This document shows, piece after piece, positions 25,951 to 35,406 of a stretch of 64,000 nucleotides of DNA; the first letter of the stretch is position 1, and each line of letters begins with the position of its first letter. Under the pieces are notes generated by a model. The model was not told the origin of the DNA. It saw only the letters and a list, made by a program, of their open reading frames with translations, and made no database searches. The DNA lies in assembly GCF_003313325.1 (NCBI RefSeq), contig NZ_QMHQ01000006.1:62001-126000 (forward strand), given 5' to 3'. The position numbers and the translations under genes are program-made. The DNA is from Pedobacter namyangjuensis (GTDB lineage: Bacteria > Bacteroidota > Bacteroidia > Sphingobacteriales > Sphingobacteriaceae).

Positions 25951-26410
25951 AAATGTATAAACAGTTTTGGATTTGCGTATCATCTGTTTGTCAGATAAAA
26001 TTTATATTGGTTTAAATTGGTTCTAACGATGTTTTTTGCTTGAACGAATTTTTAATTTTTCAGAAAAGCACCTGCACTGCAATTCAGATAATTCAGTCCC
26101 GTTTTCCGTGACAATCTTTTTGTGTTCCTCGACTACGATCAGAATGACACAAAAAGGATTTCCACTTCAACCGGGTTTAAAAAGCAAGTTCTCTGATACT
26201 ATTTGATGGCTAGGCTTATAATCATTTATTAGTTTCGGCAGTTGGAGTTGCCGGCTGATAGTGCATTAGCCTGTCATTCCGACATTAGAGGAATCTGCCT
26301 TCGTAATCTAATCTGCAGATTCTTCGCTTTGCTTTGAATAACAAGCGTTGCTTATATCTAATTTCAGAAGGTGAAGACACTAGCAGATAGAAAAAAAAGG
26401 AACTAATACC
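25951..26410. other. Gene-free stretch between tetR and the GAF-protein gene
   Basis: No convincing gene. It contains repeat copy D (26094-26180) and, after it, a segment with TCATTCCGAC and AGGAATCTGC of the low-complexity kind seen between genes in this group. Confidence 0.6.
26094..26180 (+). repeat. Intergenic inverted-end repeat, copy D (short form)
   Basis: Left end CAGTCCCGTTTTCCGTGAC then CAATCTTTTTGTG; right end CACAAAAAGG then TTCAACCGGGTTTA. The two ends form an imperfect terminal inverted repeat around a short unique centre. Confidence 0.85.
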
Positions 26411-28828
26411 CTAAAGGGCTTTATCCAATTTCTTAAACGGGCGTCTGGTAATTGTTTTTTTTAGCTTCATCCATTGTTCATCAAAAAAATCGCAAGAAAG
26501 ATAATTAACCCCTACTCTTAAAGCCTTTAAACCACTCACGCCTTGCAATTCCTCTAACTCCAAATTCTCTAAATCGTCTTGTAAAAAGCCTTGTTCCTGC
26601 AAATATTTGATGTATTCTCGATACTCATTTGCTTCGTAGGCATTAAAATAAACCATCGCAATTTTGCCGGGTTGCGTTAAACGTTCGTCGGTCCCCTTTA
26701 TCAAAACCTTGTCGATACGTTTTTTTACTACCTCGTAACGAATGTTGTAGGCTCCTTCAACATCAAATCTCCTTTCATCGTTTCTAAAACTAATATCGAT
26801 CGGGTTTGAGTGGATAAAAATCAACTGTGTTGTAAGTAATGGCCTAGGCATTTGGCTAACCAAACTATTGGTTAAACGGGCAACTTCTACCATTGCCGTA
26901 AGTTGCCAAAGACGAATGTTCTTCAAATAAAGTAGATCGAACGGTACATCTGGTGCTATCTCCTGCCCTATGTAAATATCGTACTCTACACCATCAGTTC
27001 TAAACTTGGCAAAATAACAAGGATAGGTTTCTTGCAAGCCTTGTTGCGCATCTTCAAGGTATTCGCTAACGGATGTATTTATAAACTGCATAGAAGTTTC
27101 TAAAGTTCTTCTATTTGCAAAGGCTTCGCCAGTTTGCGGATTTATACTTTCGAAATAAGATTTAACAATTAAACTTGCATCAGGGTGGCCGATTTCTATG
27201 TGTTTAAGCATTGGATAAACCTCCAATTCTAAAAACTCGTTTAGTAAAGCTTCTTCGCTGGAGCTAATAAAATCATCTATTTTTTTTGCCCATTCGCCAC
27301 AGTTGAATAGAATTTTATCCAGTAAATCCAGCCTTACAATCTTTCTTAATTCAGACAAGGTCTCATTTAGTTTAGCTAATTGAACCTTTAAATCTTCTTT
27401 TAAGGCGTAGTTACGTTCTATAGTAGAACTTTTAATATCTACCGCTCCAAAAAGCGGATACAATCCTTTAAATGTTACCGTATCTATCTCAAGCGTTTTC
27501 TTTTTATTCTTGCTTTTCTTTAGATAATCCCACACCACTTGGTTAAATTTCCATTGAACAGAGGGTTGTAAGGCGGTAAATTTGTCCTTAAGCACATCGT
27601 CCATTTTAAAATTAAACTCTTCTATTCTGTATTGCAAAAGCTGACCTAGTAAAGGCAAGGCCGAATGAAATCTCGATAATAATTTATCATCTACCACTAA
27701 ATTTTGCTCTGAATAAATTTCCATTATCCCAGCAAGCTGGTTATTATAAAAAATTGGCACAAACGAATAGGAATTTACTCCGTTCTTTCTTAAGATATCC
27801 AAAAATGGAAATTTCTCAATTTTCTCGTCCGTTAGGTTATTAAAAAATACCGGACGTGGATGATCAATATATTCGTTTACTAAAGCAAAAAATGTCTCTT
27901 CTTCTATGTCGTATTTTTTTGCCGAATCAAGAAGGATACTTTGAGAATTTAAATCATTATCAAACACAAACTTATTGTTGACCATTAGAAACGGTAACAA
28001 GCCAAATTCAATATGTCCGTTACCTGCTAAGGTTTTTAAGGCTTGAATTACGTGATCATAAGCCTCCTTTTCGTAAGTGTGATTAACCAATGCATTGCGA
28101 ATACCATCTATTGCATGTTGCAAGGTTACGTCGGTTAAGGTAATAACGCAAAAGCCATCAAATTTAAATTTCTCTAATGGTAGTAGTTCCGAAAGCAACT
28201 CGATCTCGTTACCTTCCTGAATTTTTGCAGAAACAAGCTCAAAATTTAATTCTGGTAACTCGCCGTCGAAAGTTATATCAACAAATTGCGTATCCGGAAT
28301 AATATTATAATAAGTAGTTAAATGGGTATTTGGGTTTTTATAAGCATACAATATTTCGTGTCCAGAAATAGATGTGTAGTTATAAAATCTTTGCAATATC
28401 ATTTTATAAATAAACTGCAGCTGTTTAGTTTCCTTAGATTCTTCTTTATAACCATTTATTCTTTTTTCTTCCTGGTGTAGGCTGAAAAAATCGTAAAATG
28501 CATCAGTACTAAAAAATATACTTTCGGGCACAGGCGTGCTCATTGCCCAATATAAATCTTTTTCGTTAGCCATTAATGGCGTTAAAATAGTGAAGATCAG
28601 TTCGAGCGTATCTTTATATTTAGCTAAATCTTCTACTTTAACATCATTGTTAAGCGCTTCTTCACGCTCTATTTTTTCTAATAAAAAGCGGTAAAATTCG
28701 GCCTTTAAAGTTTGTTCTGTTTTAAGTCTGCCCTTTAAGTAAGCTATTAATGGTCTAAAAGATAGGGTATACTCTACCTGACAAGCTACACACACATCTC
28801 CGTTAATCTTTATAACACTTGTATTCAT
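26411..28828 (-). CDS. GAF-domain protein of Bacteroidota, unknown function
   Basis: 805-aa soluble protein, no signal peptide or membrane helix. A GAF-like region sits at about residues 300-395 (FVPIFYNNQLAGIMEIYSEQ). Around Asp464 the text YPLFGAVDIKSSTIERN recalls the first strand of class III nucleotide cyclases (metal-binding Asp followed by S/T), but the second metal Asp and the base-recognition Lys/Asp pattern were not found, so cyclase activity is not claimed. The rest is mostly helical. It is the last of five minus-strand genes, 12 bp after the phosphoesterase fusion, hence likely part of one polyphosphate-linked operon. Confidence 0.6.
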   Translation of the reverse strand: MNTSVIKINGDVCVACQVEYTLSFRPLIAYLKGRLKTEQTLKAEFYRFLLEKIEREEALNNDVKVEDLAKYKDTLELIFTILTPLMANEKDLYWAMSTPVPESIFFSTDAFYDFFSLHQEEKRINGYKEESKETKQLQFIYKMILQRFYNYTSISGHEILYAYKNPNTHLTTYYNIIPDTQFVDITFDGELPELNFELVSAKIQEGNEIELLSELLPLEKFKFDGFCVITLTDVTLQHAIDGIRNALVNHTYEKEAYDHVIQALKTLAGNGHIEFGLLPFLMVNNKFVFDNDLNSQSILLDSAKKYDIEEETFFALVNEYIDHPRPVFFNNLTDEKIEKFPFLDILRKNGVNSYSFVPIFYNNQLAGIMEIYSEQNLVVDDKLLSRFHSALPLLGQLLQYRIEEFNFKMDDVLKDKFTALQPSVQWKFNQVVWDYLKKSKNKKKTLEIDTVTFKGLYPLFGAVDIKSSTIERNYALKEDLKVQLAKLNETLSELRKIVRLDLLDKILFNCGEWAKKIDDFISSSEEALLNEFLELEVYPMLKHIEIGHPDASLIVKSYFESINPQTGEAFANRRTLETSMQFINTSVSEYLEDAQQGLQETYPCYFAKFRTDGVEYDIYIGQEIAPDVPFDLLYLKNIRLWQLTAMVEVARLTNSLVSQMPRPLLTTQLIFIHSNPIDISFRNDERRFDVEGAYNIRYEVVKKRIDKVLIKGTDERLTQPGKIAMVYFNAYEANEYREYIKYLQEQGFLQDDLENLELEELQGVSGLKALRVGVNYLSCDFFDEQWMKLKKTITRRPFKKLDKAL

Positions 28829-28840
28829 CTTTTCTGTTTA

Positions 28841-31800
28841 TTAATATCTAAAGCTCATAGATGCGTACGGATACCAACCTTCGGTTGAGTGCCCCATTAC
28901 AAATCTGAAAACCGTTAATGATGCTGGAGCAAAATATAAACCTGCGCCAACTCCATGATGCCACTTGTCTGACCTATCATTACTCGCCCAAACCCTTCCA
29001 ACATCATAAAATCCCATCAATCCTACTTGCCCAGGTAAAACGTAACTTACAAAATCTCCTAATTTGGCTCTAAGTTCTACATTATTATAGAAAGTATGCT
29101 GACCAGCAAATCGAAATTGACGATAACCTAACAAATTACCCTGTCCGCCTAAGAATAAACTTTGGTAAAAAGCTGGTTTTCCAACAGTTATACCGCCACC
29201 AAAACGGTTGGCAAGCACCAATTTCGCACGTCCATCAAGATTTTTATATAGTGATATATTTCCTGTAAACTGTCCAAAAGAATTAGAATTGCTATTCAAT
29301 CCTTTATTTGCTGTCCATTTAAAATCTACAAAGCTGCCAAGAGTTGGCAGTAAATCGTTATCGCGGGTATTGTTGCTAAACTTAACTACCAAACCTGCAA
29401 AAAACTTGTCTTTATCAACCGTTAAACTATCGTACGAATGCAATTCTGAAGGGATAGCAATAAAACGGCCAGCATTATCATCTAAGTCTAATTGATAAAA
29501 CTGCAAGTTTGTGCCGATGCTAAAACTAGATTTCGGTCTACGCCATCTCAGTGCAGTTTCTACATTGTACAAACTAAATCTAGATCTGTAGTACCTAATT
29601 CTATCATCAAACTTGGTTTCGTTACCAACGCCAAAGAAGTTTTGCGTATTGTTAGGTGCATAGGCATCTGCATTGATAGTCAAATCTGCTTTGCCAATTA
29701 ATTTCAACCAATCTCCCTTATAATGAAAACGGTAGGCTTCGGTAGCAAAAGCGTGCAGAAACGAAACATACTGCGAGTTACCATAAGGCTCTTTTCTAAA
29801 GCCGGGGTTTGTAACCTTGTAATTTAATCCTAAAAGGATTCCATCATCTAAATTATAACCAGCACTTAAATTAATAGAACTTCTGCCGTACATATCTTTA
29901 TTATAGAATGATACGTTTGAAGTATCTACGGCAAATTTCTTTCTCAGCATATTTTCGTCATCGCCTTCAAACTTAGAATTTCCATTTTTACGACCGTAAA
30001 GCTGTATACCTTTAGTTGCATTTGGTACGTCGTAAACTTTTTTACCTGCTCCGGCTATTATTCTAAGTTTTATGTTCGATGTTTTGTTATCGATATATAA
30101 ACTATCATTACCATCTTTAACATATAAACGTACTTCTTTAGTAATTTTTGGGTCGAAGGTATTACTGAAAATCTCCTCTTTGATATTACCTTCTTTTGAA
30201 ATTTTATTTACCTGAACCTTTAAATAACCGCCGGTAGAATCGGTAATAACAACTTTTTCGTTTTTATGACTTGCCTGGATATCGACTATACGATTAAAGA
30301 AGTGATAAAAATCATTCATCAATTTTGGCAATGACGCTCTGCGCTCTTTTAAACGTGTTAAAAACTGATCGTGGCGTAAAGTGTAGTTCGGTTCTGGCAA
30401 ATGTTTTAATGCCTTTTCAAACACATCGTCAGTCAGTTTATCGCAAAAATCTTTCACTGCAGCATCCCATTCAGCTTCAGTATACTGTGATAAAAGCCTG
30501 CTGTTCATCGCTCTTCCCTCCCACAAAAACCAATCTATGTTTTTAATTTCACGTTCGTAGCCTTGCATCATCGGCAAAAGCGACGAACTTTGAGCAAAAC
30601 GCTGTATAAACCCATCAGATCCGTAAAAAACCTGATCCCTGTCTCTAGGAACAGCAATATAGTTTTTCCCCTTTTTTGTCTTATCGGTTTTCCATCTCCA
30701 TTGGTCTTCGTGCCTATCCCAATCGCCTATTAAGATATCTAAAGCTCTGGCTCTTAAATAAACACCAGCATCATAAGTGTTGTCGTTATCATCATCCAGC
30801 TTTTCAAACATTTTAGTGGTATTGTCCGAATCGCCGATAGGCTCTCTCTCTTCTAACAAACAAAGTGTATTAGCGAAGGAAGCACCATAGTCGCCGAAAT
30901 TTTTATCCGGCGAAACCCAACCTATAATTGGTGTTGAATGCGGCACATCTACCGCTTTGGCCAAAGTAGGTACAACTAATGCCCCAAAAGGATGTTGCGC
31001 AGACATATTGTCTTTTAAAATATCCTTTGCAAAAGTTTCTCTCAAACCTTGTGGCAACAAAACTTCTGGAAATTTTTCTACGCTTCTTAATACATACTCT
31101 TTTCCATCCTTATCTTCTAAACGCAAAGAACGAGATTGGTTACCACCACCCAACTGTGTTGGTTTTAAGCCACCTTTAATTTCAGAAATACGCAATACCG
31201 GAAATTTAGTTTCCATGGCGTAGTCCTTACGATAATTTTCGCCAAATAAAAATCGGTGCAATTTGCCAACGCTATCATAAGAAGGATGAACCTTTACCAA
31301 AATGCTATCGGCCTTTATCACCTTTAACTCATTTATTTTAGGTGGTTTTATTTCTTTATACGGTTGGTTGTAAGTAAAAACCTTTACCACGCCTGTATCG
31401 GTATAGTTGTAATACTCGTAGCGCATGTCGTTATTTTGCAACTGATCTGCCACCACATAACCTTGGTTAAAATCTTGGTAAAGCGAATTTTTCCCTTTTT
31501 TATTAGGATTCATTTTCGCACCTGCACCACTTACAATTTGTAATTGTTTGCTTTTAATTAATTGCAAACCATGCTCATGCCCAGCAGCGTAAATAACGTT
31601 TGGCCTATCTCCAAAAACAGCGTTTACGCGTTTAATCATATCCTTGTAAGCCGGATGATTCAAATCTTCTGGACTTAAAAAAGTTGAACGTAAAAACGGA
31701 TAAAGCGAGCCAATAACTGGCATTGGAATGTATAATTTTTTGTTTAGCGAAGTAAGCGGAAAAAGGTGGTTACGTAGGGTAAAATATCCGCCATGCGACC

Positions 31801-32440
31801 CATAACTTTGAAATGGATGATGTGAAGCTAACAAGATAACTTTATCTCTATTTTGCTCCATTAAATCCTCCATTTTCGCAATTACCTCGTCTTTGGTATT
31901 ACAATCGCAGTCGGCACCCGGGTTATCTTTTTTGTATGGAAACAACCACCACTCGCTATCGTAAGCAATTAAAGTTAATTTATCAGAAAGTTTTATAGCT
32001 ACGGGGTCTGGACAGCCATTTGCAGGAAGAAGCTTTAAAAGCGGATCGTTAAAAGAAGCTAAATAATCGCCTTGCGCCTTAATTTTCGCTAAACCATTTG
32101 GACCAGATTTATCCCAGTCGTGGTTGCCGGGAACGAAGTAAACCGCAGCGCCAGCATCACGCATAGGCTTAAACTGAGAGTTTAAAATGTTACTGGTTTC
32201 GGAAAAATCTCCATAACCAGGAATTGCCATCCCGCTTGGGTAAATATTATCACCAAGAAAAAGCGTAGTGGTTTTGCCTTTAATTACGTGTTTGGCAGCG
32301 TCTTTCAAAGATTCAAACTGCCCGGTATTCATTTCTCCGGCATCGCCGATAAGAATAACACGGTATTTTACTGATTCTTGCGAAAAGCTACCAAAATAGG
32401 CAATTAGTAGCGTAAGCGTAATGGATATTTTTTTAAACAT
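28841..32440 (-). CDS. Metallophosphoesterase / kinase-like / outer-membrane beta-barrel fusion
   Basis: 1199 aa with signal peptide (about 1-20). N-terminal calcineurin-like phosphoesterase: GDAGE (32-36), GDN (63-65), GNHDW (105-109), later SHHPF and GHEHGLQ complete the metal motifs. Middle region (about 420-720): EYVLRSVEKFPE, then LIGDWDRHEDQWRW with Asp575-Arg-His, and AVPRDRDQVF with Asp600/Asp602; this spacing resembles the catalytic and metal motifs of Fam20/PI-kinase-like enzymes. C-terminal about 350 residues form an Omp85-type barrel, with SLFLGGQGNLLGYRQFRFAG and a terminal aromatic. It would place enzymes at the outer membrane. Phosphoesterase and barrel calls are firm; the kinase-like call is inference. 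Confidence 0.75.
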   Translation of the reverse strand: MFKKISITLTLLIAYFGSFSQESVKYRVILIGDAGEMNTGQFESLKDAAKHVIKGKTTTLFLGDNIYPSGMAIPGYGDFSETSNILNSQFKPMRDAGAAVYFVPGNHDWDKSGPNGLAKIKAQGDYLASFNDPLLKLLPANGCPDPVAIKLSDKLTLIAYDSEWWLFPYKKDNPGADCDCNTKDEVIAKMEDLMEQNRDKVILLASHHPFQSYGSHGGYFTLRNHLFPLTSLNKKLYIPMPVIGSLYPFLRSTFLSPEDLNHPAYKDMIKRVNAVFGDRPNVIYAAGHEHGLQLIKSKQLQIVSGAGAKMNPNKKGKNSLYQDFNQGYVVADQLQNNDMRYEYYNYTDTGVVKVFTYNQPYKEIKPPKINELKVIKADSILVKVHPSYDSVGKLHRFLFGENYRKDYAMETKFPVLRISEIKGGLKPTQLGGGNQSRSLRLEDKDGKEYVLRSVEKFPEVLLPQGLRETFAKDILKDNMSAQHPFGALVVPTLAKAVDVPHSTPIIGWVSPDKNFGDYGASFANTLCLLEEREPIGDSDNTTKMFEKLDDDNDNTYDAGVYLRARALDILIGDWDRHEDQWRWKTDKTKKGKNYIAVPRDRDQVFYGSDGFIQRFAQSSSLLPMMQGYEREIKNIDWFLWEGRAMNSRLLSQYTEAEWDAAVKDFCDKLTDDVFEKALKHLPEPNYTLRHDQFLTRLKERRASLPKLMNDFYHFFNRIVDIQASHKNEKVVITDSTGGYLKVQVNKISKEGNIKEEIFSNTFDPKITKEVRLYVKDGNDSLYIDNKTSNIKLRIIAGAGKKVYDVPNATKGIQLYGRKNGNSKFEGDDENMLRKKFAVDTSNVSFYNKDMYGRSSINLSAGYNLDDGILLGLNYKVTNPGFRKEPYGNSQYVSFLHAFATEAYRFHYKGDWLKLIGKADLTINADAYAPNNTQNFFGVGNETKFDDRIRYYRSRFSLYNVETALRWRRPKSSFSIGTNLQFYQLDLDDNAGRFIAIPSELHSYDSLTVDKDKFFAGLVVKFSNNTRDNDLLPTLGSFVDFKWTANKGLNSNSNSFGQFTGNISLYKNLDGRAKLVLANRFGGGITVGKPAFYQSLFLGGQGNLLGYRQFRFAGQHTFYNNVELRAKLGDFVSYVLPGQVGLMGFYDVGRVWASNDRSDKWHHGVGAGLYFAPASLTVFRFVMGHSTEGWYPYASMSFRY

Positions 32441-32470
32441 ACCGTGTTTGAACGTTAGATAATTACAAAA

Positions 32471-33370
32471 TTAAGGTTTTTTATAGTCGAACCTTAAAAT
32501 ATTACCGGTTTGAGTTTCACTACCTTCATTAGAGATAAATAAGTTCCCATCTTTATCAAAAGCAATTCCTTCTGGCTGATTAAAAGTATTTGAACTAAGG
32601 TGGTGCGTACTAATCACGTTGAATTTTTCATCGGCAATTAAAAGCACTTTATTTACCGAAGATACGATAAACCATTGCTTTGTAAGTGGATTTATAGCGA
32701 GTGCAGATGGATGAAAGGTGCCCTTTTTCTTTCCGCTCATTTTATCTAAATTACTAACGTCTATCTGAAAGGTGCCCTTTGATTTTAACGAACCATCAGC
32801 TTGTAAAGCTAATACGTAACCGCTTGTTTTTTTGGTGTCTTTGTCAACCTTGCAGTTTTTACAAAGTACATAAACATCGCCAGTTGTTTCATTTGCAAAC
32901 ATACCTTCGTACTCACCCTTCGGTATTAAATCTTTGGTTTCCTTTACATTTTCAACTTCTTCTTTGCTCGTTTCCGTTAATGGAAATGTGTAGAAAGTTC
33001 CATTACTTTTTAAAAGGATAGCCCAACCTTGCGCTACCGCAACATCTTCATAATCGCCTTTTTTGCCAAATTTAGTTGCTTTATCGTCCTTAGTGCCCAA
33101 TGGCAAACTAAATAATACGCCGTCTTCGTCTTGTTGGGCGTAAACAACACTATTGTCGCCTTTGTTAAACGCAATACCGGAAATTTCCTGCAAAATATCT
33201 GGCATACTATAACGCTTCGGATTTTCTAAATCATAGCCTTTAGGATTTTGCGCCGCTACAGCTTTTTTCTCGGCACACGACCAACTCGAAAGACTAATTA
33301 CGAGTGCAAAAACCACCAAAATAAAGTAACGATTTGGTAGGTGGGATATGTTATTTTTCATCTTTCTCAT
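32471..33370 (-). CDS. SdiA-regulated-type beta-propeller lipoprotein
   Basis: 299-aa exported lipoprotein; the signal is long (about residues 1-32) with lipobox SSWSC. The mature part reads as repeated beta blades: ISGIAFNKGDNSVVYAQQDEDG, EGMFANETTGDVYVLCK, FHPSALAINPLTKQWFIVSS and PEGIAFDKDGNLFISNEG (pieces quoted separately), matching the SdiA-regulated domain family. Function unknown; it may bind a ligand or partner in the envelope. Its start overlaps the end of ppk1 by 20 bp (or 11 bp if ATG 33361 is used), so translation is coupled. Confidence 0.75.
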   Translation of the reverse strand: MRKMKNNISHLPNRYFILVVFALVISLSSWSCAEKKAVAAQNPKGYDLENPKRYSMPDILQEISGIAFNKGDNSVVYAQQDEDGVLFSLPLGTKDDKATKFGKKGDYEDVAVAQGWAILLKSNGTFYTFPLTETSKEEVENVKETKDLIPKGEYEGMFANETTGDVYVLCKNCKVDKDTKKTSGYVLALQADGSLKSKGTFQIDVSNLDKMSGKKKGTFHPSALAINPLTKQWFIVSSVNKVLLIADEKFNVISTHHLSSNTFNQPEGIAFDKDGNLFISNEGSETQTGNILRFDYKKP

Positions 33371-35405
33371 CTTTTAATAATTGACATATACGATATTGAG
33401 ACTGTATTGGCTCGTTTTTGTTAACAATTGGTTCATTTTTTAAATTTCCGTCTAATCTAACTGCCTTAACATTATCTTGCATTTGCAAATCCAAAATAGC
33501 CAGAAGTTGTTTTTTTATTTGTTCATCTCGCAACGGAAAACAAACCTCGATTCGGCGATAGATATTTCTATTCATCCAATCTGCAGAACCCAAATATATT
33601 TTGGGCTCACCTAAATTATGGAATACAAAAATCCTTCCATGTTCCAAATACCTGTCAACAATTCTGGTTACGGTAATATTTTCACTTTGATTTTCGACGG
33701 CGGGAACTAAACGACAGATACCTCTTACAATTAAATTAACTTTTACGCCAGCGTTAGATGCTTCGTACAATTTGCTGATTAAAACCTTCTCTTCTAAATT
33801 GTTTAATTTAATAGTTATCGAAGCTTCTTTTCCAGCAAGTGCATTATCAATTTCCCTACTTATTAATGCTAAAAATGTTTCCTGCAGGTTAAATTGAGCA
33901 ACCAGCAAATGATTGAATTGTATAAAATCCGTGTCTGAAGGTTTTACCCTCTTGGCGAGAAAAATAAAAAGCAACTCCATTTCTCTAAGCAAATCGCTAT
34001 CGGCCGTCATCAGAATATGATCGGTGTAAAAATTGGCGGTAGTTTCGTTAAAGTTGCCGGTAGCCAACAGGCCTACGTACGAAGTCCTTAACCCCTCTTT
34101 GCTTTTTACCAGCGCAATTTTTGCATGTACTTTTAATGCAGTTACGCTATAGCTGATTTTAACCCCAGCCTCTTTCATCTTTTTAGCCCATTTGATATTG
34201 TTGGCTTCGTCAAACCGTGCTTTTAGCTCTACCAAAACGGATACTTTTTTACCATTTTTAGCTGCGCTGATTAATGCGTTAACAATTTTAGAGTCGCTGG
34301 CAACACGATAAAGCGTAACATAAATTTCCTCTACCTTTGGATTAGTAGCGGCCTCGTTAAAAAAACGTAAAATGGCATCGTAAGATTGATATGGCGTATT
34401 TATTAAAATGTCCTTCTTATGGATTTGCTCGCTTAAGGTTTTACCGACAATCAATTTTGGATAGCTTATTTTTTCCCACTTAGGATTTGACAATTTTGCT
34501 TCCTTAACAGGAAAATCTGCCAAATCTTTTAGGTTATGGTAATTGCCTCCGGCTACCAAATTGGCTTTTTTAAGGTTTAATTTTTCGATAATTAAGCTTA
34601 ACGTTTCTTCTGGCAAGCCTGGCTGATACAAAAACCTTGTAGCTAAGCCAAAATCGCGTTTTTGCAATTGCTTTTCTAGTTGCTCTGCAAGATTACCTGC
34701 ATACTCGTCCTTTAGATCAATTTCTGCATCACGAGTAATTTTAAAACTACAACAGCTATTAATTTTTGTATCTGCGAACAACAGGTTCAAATTTGCTTTA
34801 ATAATATCATCCAGAAAAATTATAACAAGATTATCGCCTTTGGTTATTTTGTAAAACCTGGATAAATGATTTGATGGTATGTTTAAAATGGTTGTTTTTT
34901 CAACGTCGCCTTGGGTTAAATTAATAACAAAATATAGCGCATTGTTTTCTGGAAAAAACGCTTCATTGCCATTGCTTAAGTCGACCGGTTGGAGGAAAGC
35001 TAAAACCTGACTAAGGAAGTAAGAGCTTACTTCTGCTGCAAGCGATTTAGGAATAGGCTTTCCGTAAATAAAATCGATTTTGTTTTGGTGCAGTTGAGGA
35101 ATTATTATCTCTTTTAAAATTTTCCCGTAGGTTTCTTGTTGTTCATGTATTGCTTCGTTTGCATTAAGCAGTAAGTCATCGGCAATAGAAATTTCGTTGT
35201 TGTCTTTTCTACTCAGCTTATCAAGAGCTAGCAAAACTGGCATTCTAACTCTGTAAAACTCATCGAGATTACTCGAATAAATAGCTAGAAAATTGATTTT
35301 TTCAAGCAAAGGAACGTCATCGGCCAATGCCTCATTTAAAACTCTTTCGTTAAACGAAAGCCAGCTCAGGTCTCTATCAAACAAAATGGGATTTTCGCTT
35401 AGCAT
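33351..35405 (-). CDS. ppk1: Polyphosphate kinase 1
   Basis: 684-aa PPK1, which reversibly polymerises ATP gamma-phosphate into polyphosphate. Domain order is normal: N domain (FDRDLSWLSFNERVL), head domain, and the two phospholipase-D-like C domains. The autophosphorylated His is His427 in LKVHAKIALV and the second conserved His is His589 in YLEHGRIFVF. The start lies 1 bp from the stop of the HD/Pycsar-type gene. Polyphosphate output and the neighbouring HD and phosphoesterase proteins suggest a stress-signalling unit. Confidence 0.95.
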   Translation of the reverse strand: MLSENPILFDRDLSWLSFNERVLNEALADDVPLLEKINFLAIYSSNLDEFYRVRMPVLLALDKLSRKDNNEISIADDLLLNANEAIHEQQETYGKILKEIIIPQLHQNKIDFIYGKPIPKSLAAEVSSYFLSQVLAFLQPVDLSNGNEAFFPENNALYFVINLTQGDVEKTTILNIPSNHLSRFYKITKGDNLVIIFLDDIIKANLNLLFADTKINSCCSFKITRDAEIDLKDEYAGNLAEQLEKQLQKRDFGLATRFLYQPGLPEETLSLIIEKLNLKKANLVAGGNYHNLKDLADFPVKEAKLSNPKWEKISYPKLIVGKTLSEQIHKKDILINTPYQSYDAILRFFNEAATNPKVEEIYVTLYRVASDSKIVNALISAAKNGKKVSVLVELKARFDEANNIKWAKKMKEAGVKISYSVTALKVHAKIALVKSKEGLRTSYVGLLATGNFNETTANFYTDHILMTADSDLLREMELLFIFLAKRVKPSDTDFIQFNHLLVAQFNLQETFLALISREIDNALAGKEASITIKLNNLEEKVLISKLYEASNAGVKVNLIVRGICRLVPAVENQSENITVTRIVDRYLEHGRIFVFHNLGEPKIYLGSADWMNRNIYRRIEVCFPLRDEQIKKQLLAILDLQMQDNVKAVRLDGNLKNEPIVNKNEPIQSQYRICQLLKDEKDEK

Positions 35406-35406
35406 C

